Assembly: GCA_021234155.1 (NCBI GenBank) | Contig: JAJEKV010000005.1 | Location: 10,656,572 to 10,720,571 of the forward strand | DNA from: Isoetes taiwanensis | Lineage: Eukaryota > Streptophyta > Lycopodiopsida > Isoetales > Isoetaceae | DNA: 64,000 nucleotides | Direction: 5' to 3' | The notes under the pieces: model-generated | The model's input: only the letters and a program-made list of their open reading frames with translations | Database searches by the model: none | What the model was told of the DNA's origin: nothing | Shown here: positions 34,191 to 44,667 of the stretch, one piece after another | How positions within the stretch are numbered: position 1 is the stretch's first letter | Layout of the letters: every line of letters starts with the position of its first letter | Made by a program: the position numbers and the translations under genes

Positions 34191-35306
34191 TCTCTTACTT
34201 TCCATTGATAAGATCATTCAAGCAAGGGTATAGTTTGGGAATTATCTCTCTTCCAACTACGTAGGGGCAATCTATTGTGCCTGGGCACCTTCCCCCTTTT
34301 TTTTTTTAAACACAAATATTATCCTAGTGAACTTTTAAAAAGATAATGTAGAATTTATTTGGAAGCTATCCTTATGGATTAATAAATCAAAGTTTAAATT
34401 GAAGTTCATGGTCACTTATGACAATAAATATTAGCAAAACACTAGGACTATCAAATTGATTTAGATTTAGTGATAATGGAAAAAGATATGCATGAATGTG
34501 CTTGGAGGTGCCAAACAAAGTTGTGCACAATTGGCGATCATCCAACAAATGGATAATGGATGTCGGTGTCCATATGTTTTTCACCAGGCTCGAATCCATC
34601 TTGTGATAAATCTTATCCTAATAATAACAAAGAAAATACTATACAACAACCAAATTCTACAAACGAGATAGGTTTGCAGCCTTTGCTTTTCATCAGTCAA
34701 AATAATAATCCAGATTATAAAGACAAGTTTCTAGACAAGGTCCGATTTTCTAGCAACATCTGATAAAGACATATGACAATCATTCGTACTCAGAAGGATA
34801 AAAAACAAAAGGTTCAGCTTAAGTAATTCACTAGATGTGGGAGCTTGGAAGAGGCGTGGAGAGTGTTTAACAGTTTGAAGAGGCGAGATGTGTTACCATG
34901 GCATATAATAATTGCAAGTTATGCTCAATTAGAGAAAGACGATCATGACCCTAGACGTTTTTGTAATACGGAACACAAGGGCATAAAGCCAAATAAAGCC
35001 ACATTTCTAGGCATTCTGAAAGAAACTGGTAATGTCATGGATGAGTGGATTATTAATAGTGGAATTGTACAGAAGGTTGTCATGGGGGAGTGTCATAATA
35101 GTAGATATATATACACCAATGCATCAGCTTTGGTGAAGCTTGCAGATTTTATGACAGATTATATAACAAGAACATAGTATCTTGAAATTCCAGAATTTTG
35201 GATGTTGCAGCATGCATCCTCTACTTTCCATTGATAAGATCATTTCAAACAAGGGTATAATTTGGGAATTAGCTCTCTTCCAACTACGTAGGGGCAATCC
35301 ATTGTG
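34190..35306 (+). repeat. dispersed repeat family A, copy 6
   Basis: Shows the full order of family A, ending in GTGCCTGGGC where a MITE has inserted (35314-35779). Confidence 0.8.
34845..35177 (+). pseudogene. PPR protein fragment, best-preserved copy
   Basis: An uninterrupted frame of 110 codons: EEAWRVFNSLKRRDVLPWHI, IIASYAQLEKDD, GIKPNKATFLGILKETGNVM, DEWIINSGIVQKVVMGECHN, NASALVKLADFM. This is one PPR repeat and the beginning of the next, with the NALVDMYAKCG-like position of plant PPR proteins represented by NASALVKLADF. Neither a start nor a full protein is present. Equal fragments occur in all family A copies, so it spread with the repeat. Confidence 0.72.
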
Positions 35307-35313
35307 CCTGGGC

Positions 35314-35779
35314 CCCGGGGGGTTCACCTAGATTATGGGGTATGAAACATGTGAGTGCACCAAATGGGTTTTTTTATTGCCTCTCTGGTACCGTATACGT
35401 AAGAGAAATATAAGGTTTTTATAGTTTGAATGCCGTACGAATACCAGAGGGAGTGTGGTGGCGCCAGTGTTCGATTTGTATTCATACTGTAAGGGTCCGT
35501 CATTTTTGGTGAGCTTCTACTGTTGGGGATTCTGTGATAATATGATATGACTATGATAATAGATATTATATATTTATAAAATAATAGAGTTATCGTATAT
35601 GTATGGAAGGGGTTGTTAAGTAAAAGTGTTTTAGGCAAGTAATTATATGATATGGGCTGCATTCTTTTACAAATATACAAAGGGTTTTTCATATGGAACT
35701 GTCGTATACAATGGGTTTTTTGGCAACCTAAGGAACGCACATGGCATATATACCTATAATAGAGGTGAATCCCCCGGGC
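35314..35779. mobile_element. MITE with inverted GC-rich termini and 7-bp target duplication
   Basis: The left end GCCCCGGGGGGTTCACCTAG and right end (reverse complement GCCCGGGGGATTCACCTCTA) form imperfect terminal repeats of about 25 bp. CCTGGGC flanks both sides (35307-35313 and 35780-35786). Intact family A copies show GTGCCTGGGCACCTT at this point, so the empty site is known. The interior is AT-rich and non-coding. A 7-bp duplication is unusual (hAT gives 8, Mutator 9), and the repeated C/G runs leave the border uncertain by a base or two. Confidence 0.8.
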
Positions 35780-36029
35780 CCTGGGCACCTTCCTTTTTGG
35801 GTTGCCCCTAGGAGGCAAACCCTCGGTCATCTGGGTTTTCGGCATATTCTAAGTATATGCTAGAATATAACTAAAATATGCCAGAAACTGATCCAAACCT
35901 GTTGCTCCCTGTAAACTGGCAGTCACCTACGTTGTTGGTCTCTGATGTTTGAATTGGCTAACCGGCAAGACATACAGAGCATCGGGGTATGGCAAAAAAT
36001 CGGGCTTTCTATCTATCTATCTATTGCTT
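35780..36029. other. short spacer, family A 3' part and TCTA microsatellite
   Basis: About 250 bp after the MITE, ending in a short (TCTA)n tract at about 36003-36018 before family C begins. No gene. Confidence 0.4.
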
Positions 36030-36325
36030 TCTGTTAAAAAGGCTTTTTAACATGCCAAAAAATGATGCTATGGCATTTGAATTGATGTTTCCATATGTTA
36101 TTGATAATGTGTCCATATGTTATGAATAGACACCACAAAAAAAATTGGATTCTCATTTTATTTTTTTACAGGCTTCCCACGTAGTTTGACCATAGAAATA
36201 TTGGCAAAATTTGGCCAACCACCTTTAGCCAAGAAGTTTTTGGATTGCCCCTTGCATATATTATTATGTAAATTGGTCATAAACAGGGGATTACAGTTTC
36301 GGATGGATGCTCTATTTTGCACTAT
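36030..36325 (+). repeat. dispersed repeat family C, copy 2 (partial)
   Basis: Collinear with 32995-33290. It ends where LINE endonuclease sequence starts (about 36326). Confidence 0.8.
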
Positions 36326-37617
36326 GCAGGCTCTTTGACCTGGTTATTTGTAATGGGTTAGCACAATGGCCATCTTCCAGCTGCTGCACTTGTAGACAAG
36401 AGAACTAAGGGGGCGGCTCCAGTGTAGTGGATTATCTGCTGGTTGAGGAACAAGATCTGCACCTGGTTACCCATTTTTCCATTGGAACAGACACTCGGGA
36501 CGAGAAAGTGGACTCGGACCACCAGCCACTGTTCGTGCATCTCCATTGGCAGGCTCAACGTGCATCTACTGCCTCAACACACCAGGTGCCCCAACTGCGC
36601 CTAGACTACGACCGTGCAGGGACCTATGCCCAGCTGCTTGAGCATGACTTGGCAGGACTGCTGCAACTCCCCACACTTCAAGAGCAATCTGCTCAGCTGA
36701 CTCACCTGCTTCTGACAGCTACTGAGAGATGCTTTGGGAGAGGCCGATCACGGCGAACCTCGGGCGCTACCACCTTCCCCTGCAACAGATGGTTTGATGA
36801 TGAGTGTCGGGAGCTCAAACGCACACTCCGGCAAGTCACTGATCCCACCTCCCGCCCACAGGCCATCAGTCAATACCGCTCCTTTCTCAAGAACAAGAAA
36901 GCCAGATACCTCGCAGAGCATCAACAACAGATGTTTGGTCTCCTGGATCGGCACCCCAAGACATTCTGGAGAAGGGTCTTGAGCAAGACTGCACAGCCCA
37001 CAGGGAACATCACTTCAGAGCAATAGGTACAGTACTTGCAACAGCTTTACGACCCACTCGGCGGTCGGACACCAATGCCTCCACAGATAGGCATGGCTCT
37101 AGTCATCACAGAGGGAGATGTCATCATGGGCCTACAACATCTAGCTAATGGGAAGGCAGCAGATTTATAGATGGCATGCAGGCGGAACTTCTGAAATGGG
37201 CTGGGCCTCCACTGGTGCATGTCCTCACGGCATTGTTCAATAAAGCATTGCAAGAAGACTTCCCTCTGCAGTGGACCACTAGTAGAGTTGTGCCCATATA
37301 CAAGGCAGGGGACCCTCAATGCCCGGTCAACTATCGTACTATTATGGTCTCCTCTCTCTTTGCAAAACTGTTGGCTGGCATCCTTGAGCAGCGGCTGACA
37401 ATATGGGCAGAGGAGGCAGATGTGCGAGCTCTTACACAGGCAGGTTTCCGGCCCAGGCATTCCACCATTGATCATATCTTCACTCTGCGGACATTAGGAA
37501 TCACCGGCAAAACCTGTACTATTATTTCGTGGATTTCGCAAAAGCTTTTGACACAGTGCTCCGCGACAGGCTATGGGACAGACTGCGATCCCCCTTGACT
37601 TGCAGAATGCAGTATAT
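36326..37617 (+). pseudogene. LINE ORF2 fragment: end of endonuclease to middle of reverse transcriptase
   Basis: Starts in the C-terminal half of an APE-type endonuclease (FDLVICNGLAQWP, SVVDYLLVEEQDLHLV, then VDSDHQPL with the conserved catalytic His). It continues through a linker (CNRWFDDECRELKRTLRQVT) to the reverse transcriptase blocks VVPIYKAGD and FRPRHSTIDHIFTLR, and stops just after the first catalytic Asp region near 37560. Stops at 37026 and frame changes near 37165 and 37495 make it a pseudogene. Both ends are truncated and joined to family C repeats. It is the intact reference for the deletion seen in the array at 12968-15206. Confidence 0.9.
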
Positions 37618-37754
37618 AGGCTTTTTAACATGTCAAAAAACGATGCTATGCGTTTGAATTGATGTTGCCATATGTTATTGACAATATGTCCATATGTTAC
37701 AAATAGACATCCTTTCGTTCTTTTCACCACAAAAAAATGTGATTCTCATTTTAT
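37618..37754 (+). repeat. family C repeat copy 3, first part
   Basis: Matches the start of family C and resumes at 38413 after the solo LTR. Confidence 0.8.
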
Positions 37755-38412
37755 TGTTAGAAAACCAGGATTTAATCTATGATTGCAATATGACTTCAAG
37801 TAAACTCGTCTAGGAGTATTTCAGAGATAACTTCGCAACAACTCTTGACTTTATCTTTGCAATATATGATATTAATTTTCAACCATTAAACGAAATCATA
37901 GTAAAACATTGTTCAAATGATATTGAGCAATTCACTGTAGCAATGGACTTTTTCGAGAACTCAGGCATCAAATTTCATATTCATCCGATCCAATCCGGCA
38001 CTCTAGACTTCTTCTGTATTATCTGCTTATGTCTTCGTCTCTATATATCTGCTCCTTAGATCCCATTTGGCAGGAACCGATCGGCAAGGCTTAGCCATCG
38101 GACTTCTATAACTGTTCTTTCTTATCTTTAAATATCCCACATGCATCACGACTTCACATATGCATTTCGACCTTAACCATTAACCCTTTTCTTAACCATT
38201 AACCTTTAGCATAATAATAATGCTAAATGCTAACCCTTGTTGAATGTCACCAAGTTAACCTTTGACCATATTCTTCAAGATCATTGCAGAGTTTAACTCG
38301 TGATCATTCTTTCCCTTTGTATCATTATTGTTGGCCTTGAAAAACCTTTAGTGACTAGCTTCTCTTAACCTGTAAATACTACACTTCATAAATAACATGA
38401 CACTGTCTAACA
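37755..38412. mobile_element. solo LTR of an LTR retrotransposon, 658 bp
   Basis: Starts TGTTAGA and ends TCTAACA, with TTTAT directly repeated on both sides (37750-37754 and 38413-38417). It interrupts family C exactly at a TTTTATTTT stretch present in the uninterrupted copies at 33130 and 36160. There is no primer-binding site or coding sequence beside it, so an element was lost by LTR-LTR recombination. It does not resemble the copia LTR at 12440. Confidence 0.88.
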
Positions 38413-38516
38413 TTTATTTTTTTAGTTTGGCCATAGAAATGTTGGAAAAATTTGGCCAACCACCATTAGCCAAGAAGTTTTTGGATTGCCCCTTGCATAT
38501 GTTATTATGTAATGTT
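38413..38516 (+). repeat. family C repeat copy 3, second part
   Basis: Continues the family C sequence (TTGGCCATAGAAATGTTGG onwards) to the point where it meets unique sequence and then the LINE tail. Confidence 0.75.
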
Positions 38517-38568
38517 TGCACGATTAAATTGTCGTATGTTTATAATGTAAGGTTTTCAATGGATTTTA

Positions 38569-39466
38569 GGAATAGAATAGAATAGAATAGAATAGTTTTT
38601 TTAACGTCCACGGAGACCAATAGGTCATGGGACCCATACAATGGGCTAGTACAATCATTACTACGAGGATTAAAAAACCCCTGCCTCGAAAGATTTTCAA
38701 AGGAAAAACCTTTGCAGTAATGATGATACTAGACAAGCAGAGATAATGACTACTGAGGGCTCAGTAATTGCAGATGTTTATCTAGAACCTCAAGTATGTA
38801 TAATGCCAAGTCATGCACAGATGGTGCTCTGAGAAGTTGTGGAAGCGTGGAATGGAATGCTAAGGTCAAAAAATGATTCTGGACTATCTCAAAAGCAGGG
38901 CAACTCAGAAGAGTATGGCTTTCATCTTCAATAACCTATAACTGGCAACAGGCATATAGTCTCGCTTCTCACGGCAATTGTGGCCGCTCCCATCTACCTG
39001 TCTCAATCCGTAGCCTGTGGGACCCCGTGCGAATTGATGCAATAGCTACAAGCTTGTTCCTAGACAATGAAGCAAGCAAATAAGCTTGGGGCCCTGGTGC
39101 CAAGGTGGGATTTATGTGTGCATGATAATGACATAAAAATACATATGAAGCTGATGGTGGCATCGCGTTTGTGGGAAGAACAGGTATTTTTGGCTGAGAA
39201 GAACGTGATGCCGGCTCACCTGGCGCCCAGCAATCTTGATTCCTTTTTGGGCCGCTATAGATGTCGCCAAAACCATTTTCGGTTGTTGCAGATGCCAATT
39301 CCTAATTCGGTCGATGTACTGTGTCTGGCTTTTGTCTGCTATTTGAGGCTGGCCGAAGCAAGAACAGGGGAGCGACCTGCACAGATAACAGGTGAGCGAC
39401 TTGGGCTTTGTTTGTTTTTTGTATTTTCATCATGTCTGCTATCAGTAGGGCAACCAGAAAGGGCAG
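38569..39466 (-). mobile_element. LINE 3' end fragment, inverted
   Basis: On the plus strand it begins with the (AATAG)n tail (38569-38597), then the complement of the LINE 3' UTR (CGTCCACGGAGACCAATAGG; GGGACCC). On the minus strand 39298-38969 encodes the C-terminal region of the same LINE family (NPTLAPGPQ, SIRTGSHRLRIETG). The reverse transcriptase core is missing. After 39467 the family C repeat resumes, so the LINE piece inserted into it. Confidence 0.88.
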
Positions 39467-39837
39467 GGTCATAAACAGGGGATTACAGTTTAGGATGGAT
39501 GCTCCATAACTCATGTAGCAGTTTAGTTTTTAATTTGGAAGTGCAAATTTGGCCATCTTAAGGTCCTACAATATCTTATTTTTGTAAATACATAGTTTGA
39601 AAATAAGCATCAACATTTGGCAACCTTACCCTATTAGCCAGCATCTTGACCACCTACCCACGTCCAACCGTTAAAGTGTTTAGAGTTTAAGGTTTATTAT
39701 ATACTTAGGCTTTAGGGTTTACAAGGTTTAGGGATTATCAACTTTAAGTTCTCTCTTTTAAATACACTTAGTAACACCTTCTAGGGTGAAATTTTACCTT
39801 GCCCTACCCAAAGTAACGAACAACCTCAATTCATACA
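39467..39837 (+). repeat. family C repeat copy 3, last part
   Basis: Resumes at ATAAACAGGGGATTACAG and is collinear with 33250-33600, including TTTAGGG-like motifs at about 39690-39735. Confidence 0.8.
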
Positions 39838-40366
39838 TGGTTCAAGCTAGCATTATTACCGTTTTGAAGAACAAGTCAAGAATGATGGATTAGGATATGG
39901 ATGGGTTTGGAGACGCCATTGTTGGGCCCCTACATCGTAAAAAATGTACGTCTACAAGGGACAAAGCCTTGGACGATGTTGGCAAAGGCCTGAAACTAAA
40001 AGACAAAGGGTGTTACAACTTGTTCCAAAAAGGGAGTAGACAGTAAAGGAAGGGCCCGACCAAAATTTACAGGAGAAAGAGCCACTGGTTGTTTAAGGGA
40101 GGAGCAGCATCAGACAAGGAGTCTTCTTCCAGTGATTGCTTTTAGCTGATGATTCATGTTAGTTGATTCTTGCCGTTGTTCTTTTGTTTTGCTCAATTAT
40201 TGGCTGCCTTGTTGTAAATTGTCAAAATCTTAGTTTTGCAAGACTCGGTTAGGTTGGATTGGGTTGGTGGTTGGTTGGATGGTGAATCGGAAGAGATTAT
40301 AAGCAAGTTCTCATTGTAACTTGTATTAGTTTTACAAGAATGTATTGCAGCCTATACAAAATAATA
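39838..40366 (+). repeat. dispersed repeat family B, copy 3
   Basis: Collinear with 33630-34190. It follows family C in the same order as at 32995-34190, so families C and B may be parts of one larger repeat. Confidence 0.8.
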
Positions 40367-40373
40367 GGGCAAC

Positions 40374-40536
40374 TATGTTGCAATTCGGGTGCTCAAGATT
40401 AGCCAGAAATGCTACCTCTTCTTTGCATTTTTCCCAGCTTGCATATTTGTTCTTCAACATCTTGATTGCCACGACTTCCCCTGTTTCCAGATCGAGAGCC
40501 TTCCACACAATTCCATAAGTCCCTTCTCCTAGTTTC
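40374..40536 (-). pseudogene. second kinase copy, N-lobe fragment
   Basis: On the minus strand this keeps KLGEGTYGIVWKALDLETGE, VAIKMLKNKYASWEKCKEEV and FLANLEHPN of the kinase at 31371-32276. Most of the gene downstream is deleted: the sequence jumps from the region equivalent to 32092 to that equivalent to 31420 (GCAACTATGTT). Upstream it is cut by the 8.8-kb transposon at 40537; the rest of its 5' part lies at 49354-49745. Confidence 0.92.
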
Positions 40537-40560
40537 GGGTAAAAGAAAGCTAGGGTGTCT
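40537..40560 (+). repeat. left terminal inverted repeat of the Sola-like element
   Basis: 24 bp, exact inverted match to 49330-49353. Just inside lies a short palindrome (CCCTTACATTATGTATAATG around 40582-40605). Confidence 0.92.
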
Positions 40561-40867
40561 AAAAAAAATGCCCTTACATTATGTATAATGTAGGGCATGT
40601 AGGCACCCGTTTTTGTTATTTTTTTGAATTTTAGTTAATTGAGATATGTAATGATTAGGAGTAGCCACGTCAGCAATTCAAAATTATGAGTGGCAGTGGC
40701 AACCAGAACGGACCTTCATTGCAAATTTTCGGAGGGAGATTGCGAAGTGTTTCCTGTTTAGGAAAAAAATTTGCCGCCGTTCCAATTTTTTGTGTTTGTG
40801 AGTGATCAACGAAGTAATTCGACTGTAACTATTCTTCTTCCTCGAAATCCTTGCCCAAATCCAAGCA

Positions 40868-42083
40868 ATGGACGCCTTTGCCTCCCCGAAGTCACCCAAA
40901 TTAAACAAAAATTTGAAAATAGCCGATTCTAGCAAGAAAGAAAAAAAAACAAGAGGAAGGTTCAAACTTCGAGGAACCAGGGCCAAAAAGAAGACTTATT
41001 TGTGAAGAACCCATTTGTTGTTGTGGAAGCAAAGCATGTAAGATGTGTCAATGCAGATGAAATTTTTCAGATTTACAATGAGATAATGGACGAAAGCGGT
41101 GGGGGCCCAAAGACATCTGGGGTTCAAAGAATCTAGCGTGAAGAAGCAGTGAGTGGGCGAGAACTTCTACAAACATTATGAAATTGTTTTTGGTAAGCGG
41201 GAGGTCACAAATCGCCATGTACCGAAAGTACTTTGCTCGTGCATTTGCCCTTCAATTGACAAGTAAAAAAGTAGATTGGGATACTTTTAAAGTTTTGGCC
41301 AAAAGATTTGGCAAAGGGAGGAGCAAAAGAATCTGCTATTACGGAAGAAATTGGGACCTCTAAATCCACATCCAAGGTTCCTAAATTTCAGCAAGGATTT
41401 TACCCTAAGGAAGAGCTTGAATTTGCAGAAACTCTGTTGCAGCAGTGTCATGGAGAGTTAATTAGCAGCACATCCAAGGTTGAAGAACTGAAAATTCGAG
41501 GCAGAATGCGTGACAATATAAATAAGATTTCGGGGAAGAAAGGATGCACATGAAGAGGACCTAGCACGGATACAAGAAGACATCAATAGTGTTCTCGGCG
41601 ACGCTTAAGCGAGAATAAGAGAGACATCAAAGGCTGTGCGTGCCAGGAGGTTGACCTTTGATGAGGGATAGAACCGGGAAGGAAGAAATCTTCAAGAGAA
41701 TTCAGGAGCCATTGGAGAAAGCCATTCGGGAGAAGGAGTTATGTGAAAAAGAGGATTGCAGAACTTGAGGAGGCTCACAAAGTTCAGTTTGAGTGCTGCA
41801 GACGGCTTGATGATATGCATAAGTACATGATGCATTCTCGCAATGATTTTCCTTCAGCCCAAAACAAGCTTAGTGATCTCTCCGGTGAAGAAAAATTCAT
41901 ATCGTGCATGGATGTGTGTTTTGTAGTAATGGCTTTGCTAATAATGAACCTATCCTAGTTGCTCCATGCGAGCATTCATTTCATATCTTCGTTTCTCATA
42001 TTCTATTTTTTGGACTATCCCGCCCAAGAGCATGCAAATGGGGACGAAAACATTTCAAAGATCTTGGGTGTGTACACTCGGAG
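40868..42083 (+). pseudogene. cargo: coiled-coil protein with RING-H2-like finger (broken)
   Basis: An ATG at 40868 opens a Lys-rich N-terminus (SPKSPKLNKNLKIADSSKKE). After a frame change comes NPFVVVEAKHVRCVNADEIF, then charged helical segments (EELEFAETLLQQCHGELISS; RIAELEEAHKVQFECCRRLD) that look like coiled coil. At about 41905-41995 the pattern CVFC...APCEHSFHIFC fits the first half of a RING-H2 finger, an E3 ligase domain. Splice-donor-like GGTAAG sequences follow at about 41190 and 42083. Stops and frameshifts (about 41020, 41310, 41610, 41735) break the frame. The assignment to RING is from spacing only and no second Cys pair is convincing. Confidence 0.5.
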
Positions 42084-42600
42084 GTAAGCAAGTATTTCAT
42101 TATTTATGTTCAATTTTCGCACCCGGGATTACTGCAATGTAGAATCCATTTACATGTAGAATCCATTTACATGTAGAATCCATTTACATGTAGATTGCTG
42201 CACTTAAGGTTTTGCTACAGCATGTAGGAGTGTACTGGTTATTTTATACTTATAGTTCCATGGCTTGCATGTCATACATATATGTGTTTCTTACATACAT
42301 GTTGTACATTCACAGTGTAGGGTCCTAGATGTAGAACTTAAATACATAAAATTAGGAGTTGTGTAATCGAAGTTTTGTGGCGTAACATTTAGAGGTATTT
42401 TATGTAATGCCTGATGTGTACATGTGCATACATTGTAGCACATTCATGTACATTACATGTACATTCCATCTAGATAAATAGCTGTTTACATGTGTATGTA
42501 CTCAAAGTACTTCAATGTAGATCAGTTCTAGTAATATGTACAGCTATTGATATGTACAGAACAGTTAGAGACTGATTAGTTTGAGACCCGATATCTGACT
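42084..42600. other. intron-like region rich in TACATG/CATGTA
   Basis: Contains a 20-bp unit repeated three times (42136-42196, unit GTAGAATCCATTTACAT plus TGT) and many scattered TACATGTA-like words. Similar words crowd 47830-48350 near the other end of the element. No coding sequence. Confidence 0.55.
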
Positions 42601-42639
42601 ATTATGTGATTTATTTTTGAGCTTCAAAGTGCCAAAAAA

Positions 42640-43340
42640 ATAAGCGAAAGCGAGAAATTACACCACAGATCAAAAGTGCTTTATTTTCAAATTCAATTTG
42701 CATTGTGTCGGAGGAAGCAATTTCTTATTCTTGGTTCGGTTTTCACGCGTTTTGGAGGTTCCAAAGAAAATTGAGGTGCAAGATGTAGCCGAGGGAAAGA
42801 AAGCGTTGATTGAAGGAAAAAGCAAAATCACTATTCTGCGGTGATACAGTTGAGGAGGGCGGCACCAGTCCGCATGGTGACATTCAGATTATGACGAGGA
42901 ACTTCGAGAGATTGAGGGGGAGCAGGCTAAGGCCACATCTTCAAAAAGTAAAGGCATCGCAGAAAATGTGACTCCAAAGAAGAAGTCCACGCCTAAAAAG
43001 CCACGAAGAAGACAATTAAAGCAAAGAGAAGCGGTAAGAAAGCATTTTATTTTGATTACGGCGGTGAGAAATCCATGACATCCTATGTTCTGAGGTCCTA
43101 ATGAAGAGGAATATTCCGAGCATCAAGATGTAGAGCGGGGATACTTTTAAGTTTGTGTCAAATATTGCTTCCGACATAGCAAAGGACGCTGAATTTCATG
43201 ACAATGAGAAATCGGGGAGAGGTTGAAGACGAGGATTCGGACCTAATAAGAATCTGAAAGTGAGGAAACCAAAAAAGAAGGGAAGGAAATGGATCCGACT
43301 CAGAAAAACAAATGTCAGAGCGAGTAAGAATGATCTCTGA
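42640..43340 (+). pseudogene. cargo: lysine/glutamate-rich basic segment, unidentified
   Basis: Exon-like stretches encode charged sequence such as EELREIEGEQAKATSSKSKG and TPKKKSTPKKPRRRQL, which resembles a nuclear-localisation region, followed by acidic stretches near 43200-43300. Frames change repeatedly. It lies between the RING ORF and the protease and may be the N-terminal regulatory part of the latter. Confidence 0.35.
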
Positions 43341-43449
43341 GGTAACTTGATCTACATATCTTACATTTTTTTACATCTAGTATCCAAGTTAAAAACTTTA
43401 AAATAATATGGATAGTAGTAGGCGAATGTAGATGATTTGTGTAAATGTC

Positions 43450-44564
43450 TTGGTCATTGAACCCGCATTTGCAGATTCGAATACAGGCCATACGATGCCT
43501 TCTTCGAACCGAATGATGAAGCTCAAGAAGGCAAGGATTTTCCCAGGATCTTTGCACGAAATGGAGTGTTATTTATTTGAACAAGATGTCTTTGGACATG
43601 GATGTGGGAAAATTTTCCAACCCGGCATGTGGATATGTAATGCCAGTCTTGGACTTTGAACTTGTTCATTTGTATGTGTAAGTCAAGTTAGTAATTTTAT
43701 CCTTTTCAACTTGTTATAGGTACCGCACTCTGTGTTCCGGATGATAAGAAGGCCGGCGTCACGGTTCTTTCCACCGGACGGACTTCATGGAATTTGCGGC
43801 ATGGGCCAAGGCAAGCAAAAAAGATAAATCTATGGCAGCCTCCGGCGTGGAAGAGATATTGTAAAGGTAGCTCTTACTGGGGATAAATTGGCTGAAGTGT
43901 AGATGGATCATGATTCCAATGCTATGTAGAGTTCTTGAACATCACACTTTGGCCATCTTCAACATGGCACTTACTAAGAGTAAGAACACCATCAATATTC
44001 GGATCTTCAATTTCGCCGAGGACATTGGCGTTGACATGCTTGCACTTAAGAGGTATTTTGTATTTCACATCTCCTTTTATTAATATTGAGTAGATTGGAT
44101 ACCATGTTAGCAGCTTCTTTCATTCATTTGCTACAAAATAGATCTGGTCTTTTGCAGGCTCCACATCCTCACTGTGGCACGCGGTTGTGTCGAGTGTCCC
44201 ACTTTTTTGAAGCATGGACAAAATCCTTCACCAGTTGTGAAGATTCATAAGTGTCCACAGCAGAAAGATGGGGATTCATGTGGCCTCTATGTTGCAGCTT
44301 ATATGCAGAAGTTTGTAGACACAATCGTGTGTGGTAAAACTACCAATGTGAGTGTCTCACTTCTTTTGTCTTGCAAACAAATGGTTTTTAATACTTATTA
44401 TGTAAGTATTGTTGTCACATTTGCAGATTACCCGAAATTGGTTCTTGCCAAAGTATGCGGAGGATCGTCGTGATGTTCTCATCCGAGCACTACTTCAGGA
44501 GTTAGACCACATTCACATCGCACCCGAAACTATTAGACCACCTGGTACTAATAAATGTGGCTGA
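43450..44564 (+). pseudogene. cargo: Ulp1/C48-type SUMO protease-like
   Basis: The diagnostic exon is 44156-44345: HKCPQQKDGDSCGLYVAAYM carries the Gln oxyanion-hole residue and the catalytic Cys of C48 cysteine proteases (consensus Q.(D/N)G.(D/S)CG.(Y/F)). The next exon-like block (44428-44564, after an intron with GT..AG) reads NWFLPKYAEDRRDVLIRALL. Upstream blocks at 43465-43560 and 43930-44055 are weaker, and the catalytic His (HW) and Asp are not clearly seen. Ulp1-like enzymes cleave SUMO from proteins. C48 domains have been seen in some plant Mutator-like and CACTA elements; here the carrier is a Sola-like element. Confidence 0.7.
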
Positions 44565-44667
44565 GAAACAACCTATCCCTATTGTCAATGCTAAACACTA
44601 TTTGATTATAAAATACACATTTTTTCATTGAATTTTAATGAATAAAATCTCTTTTTATTCAATACAT

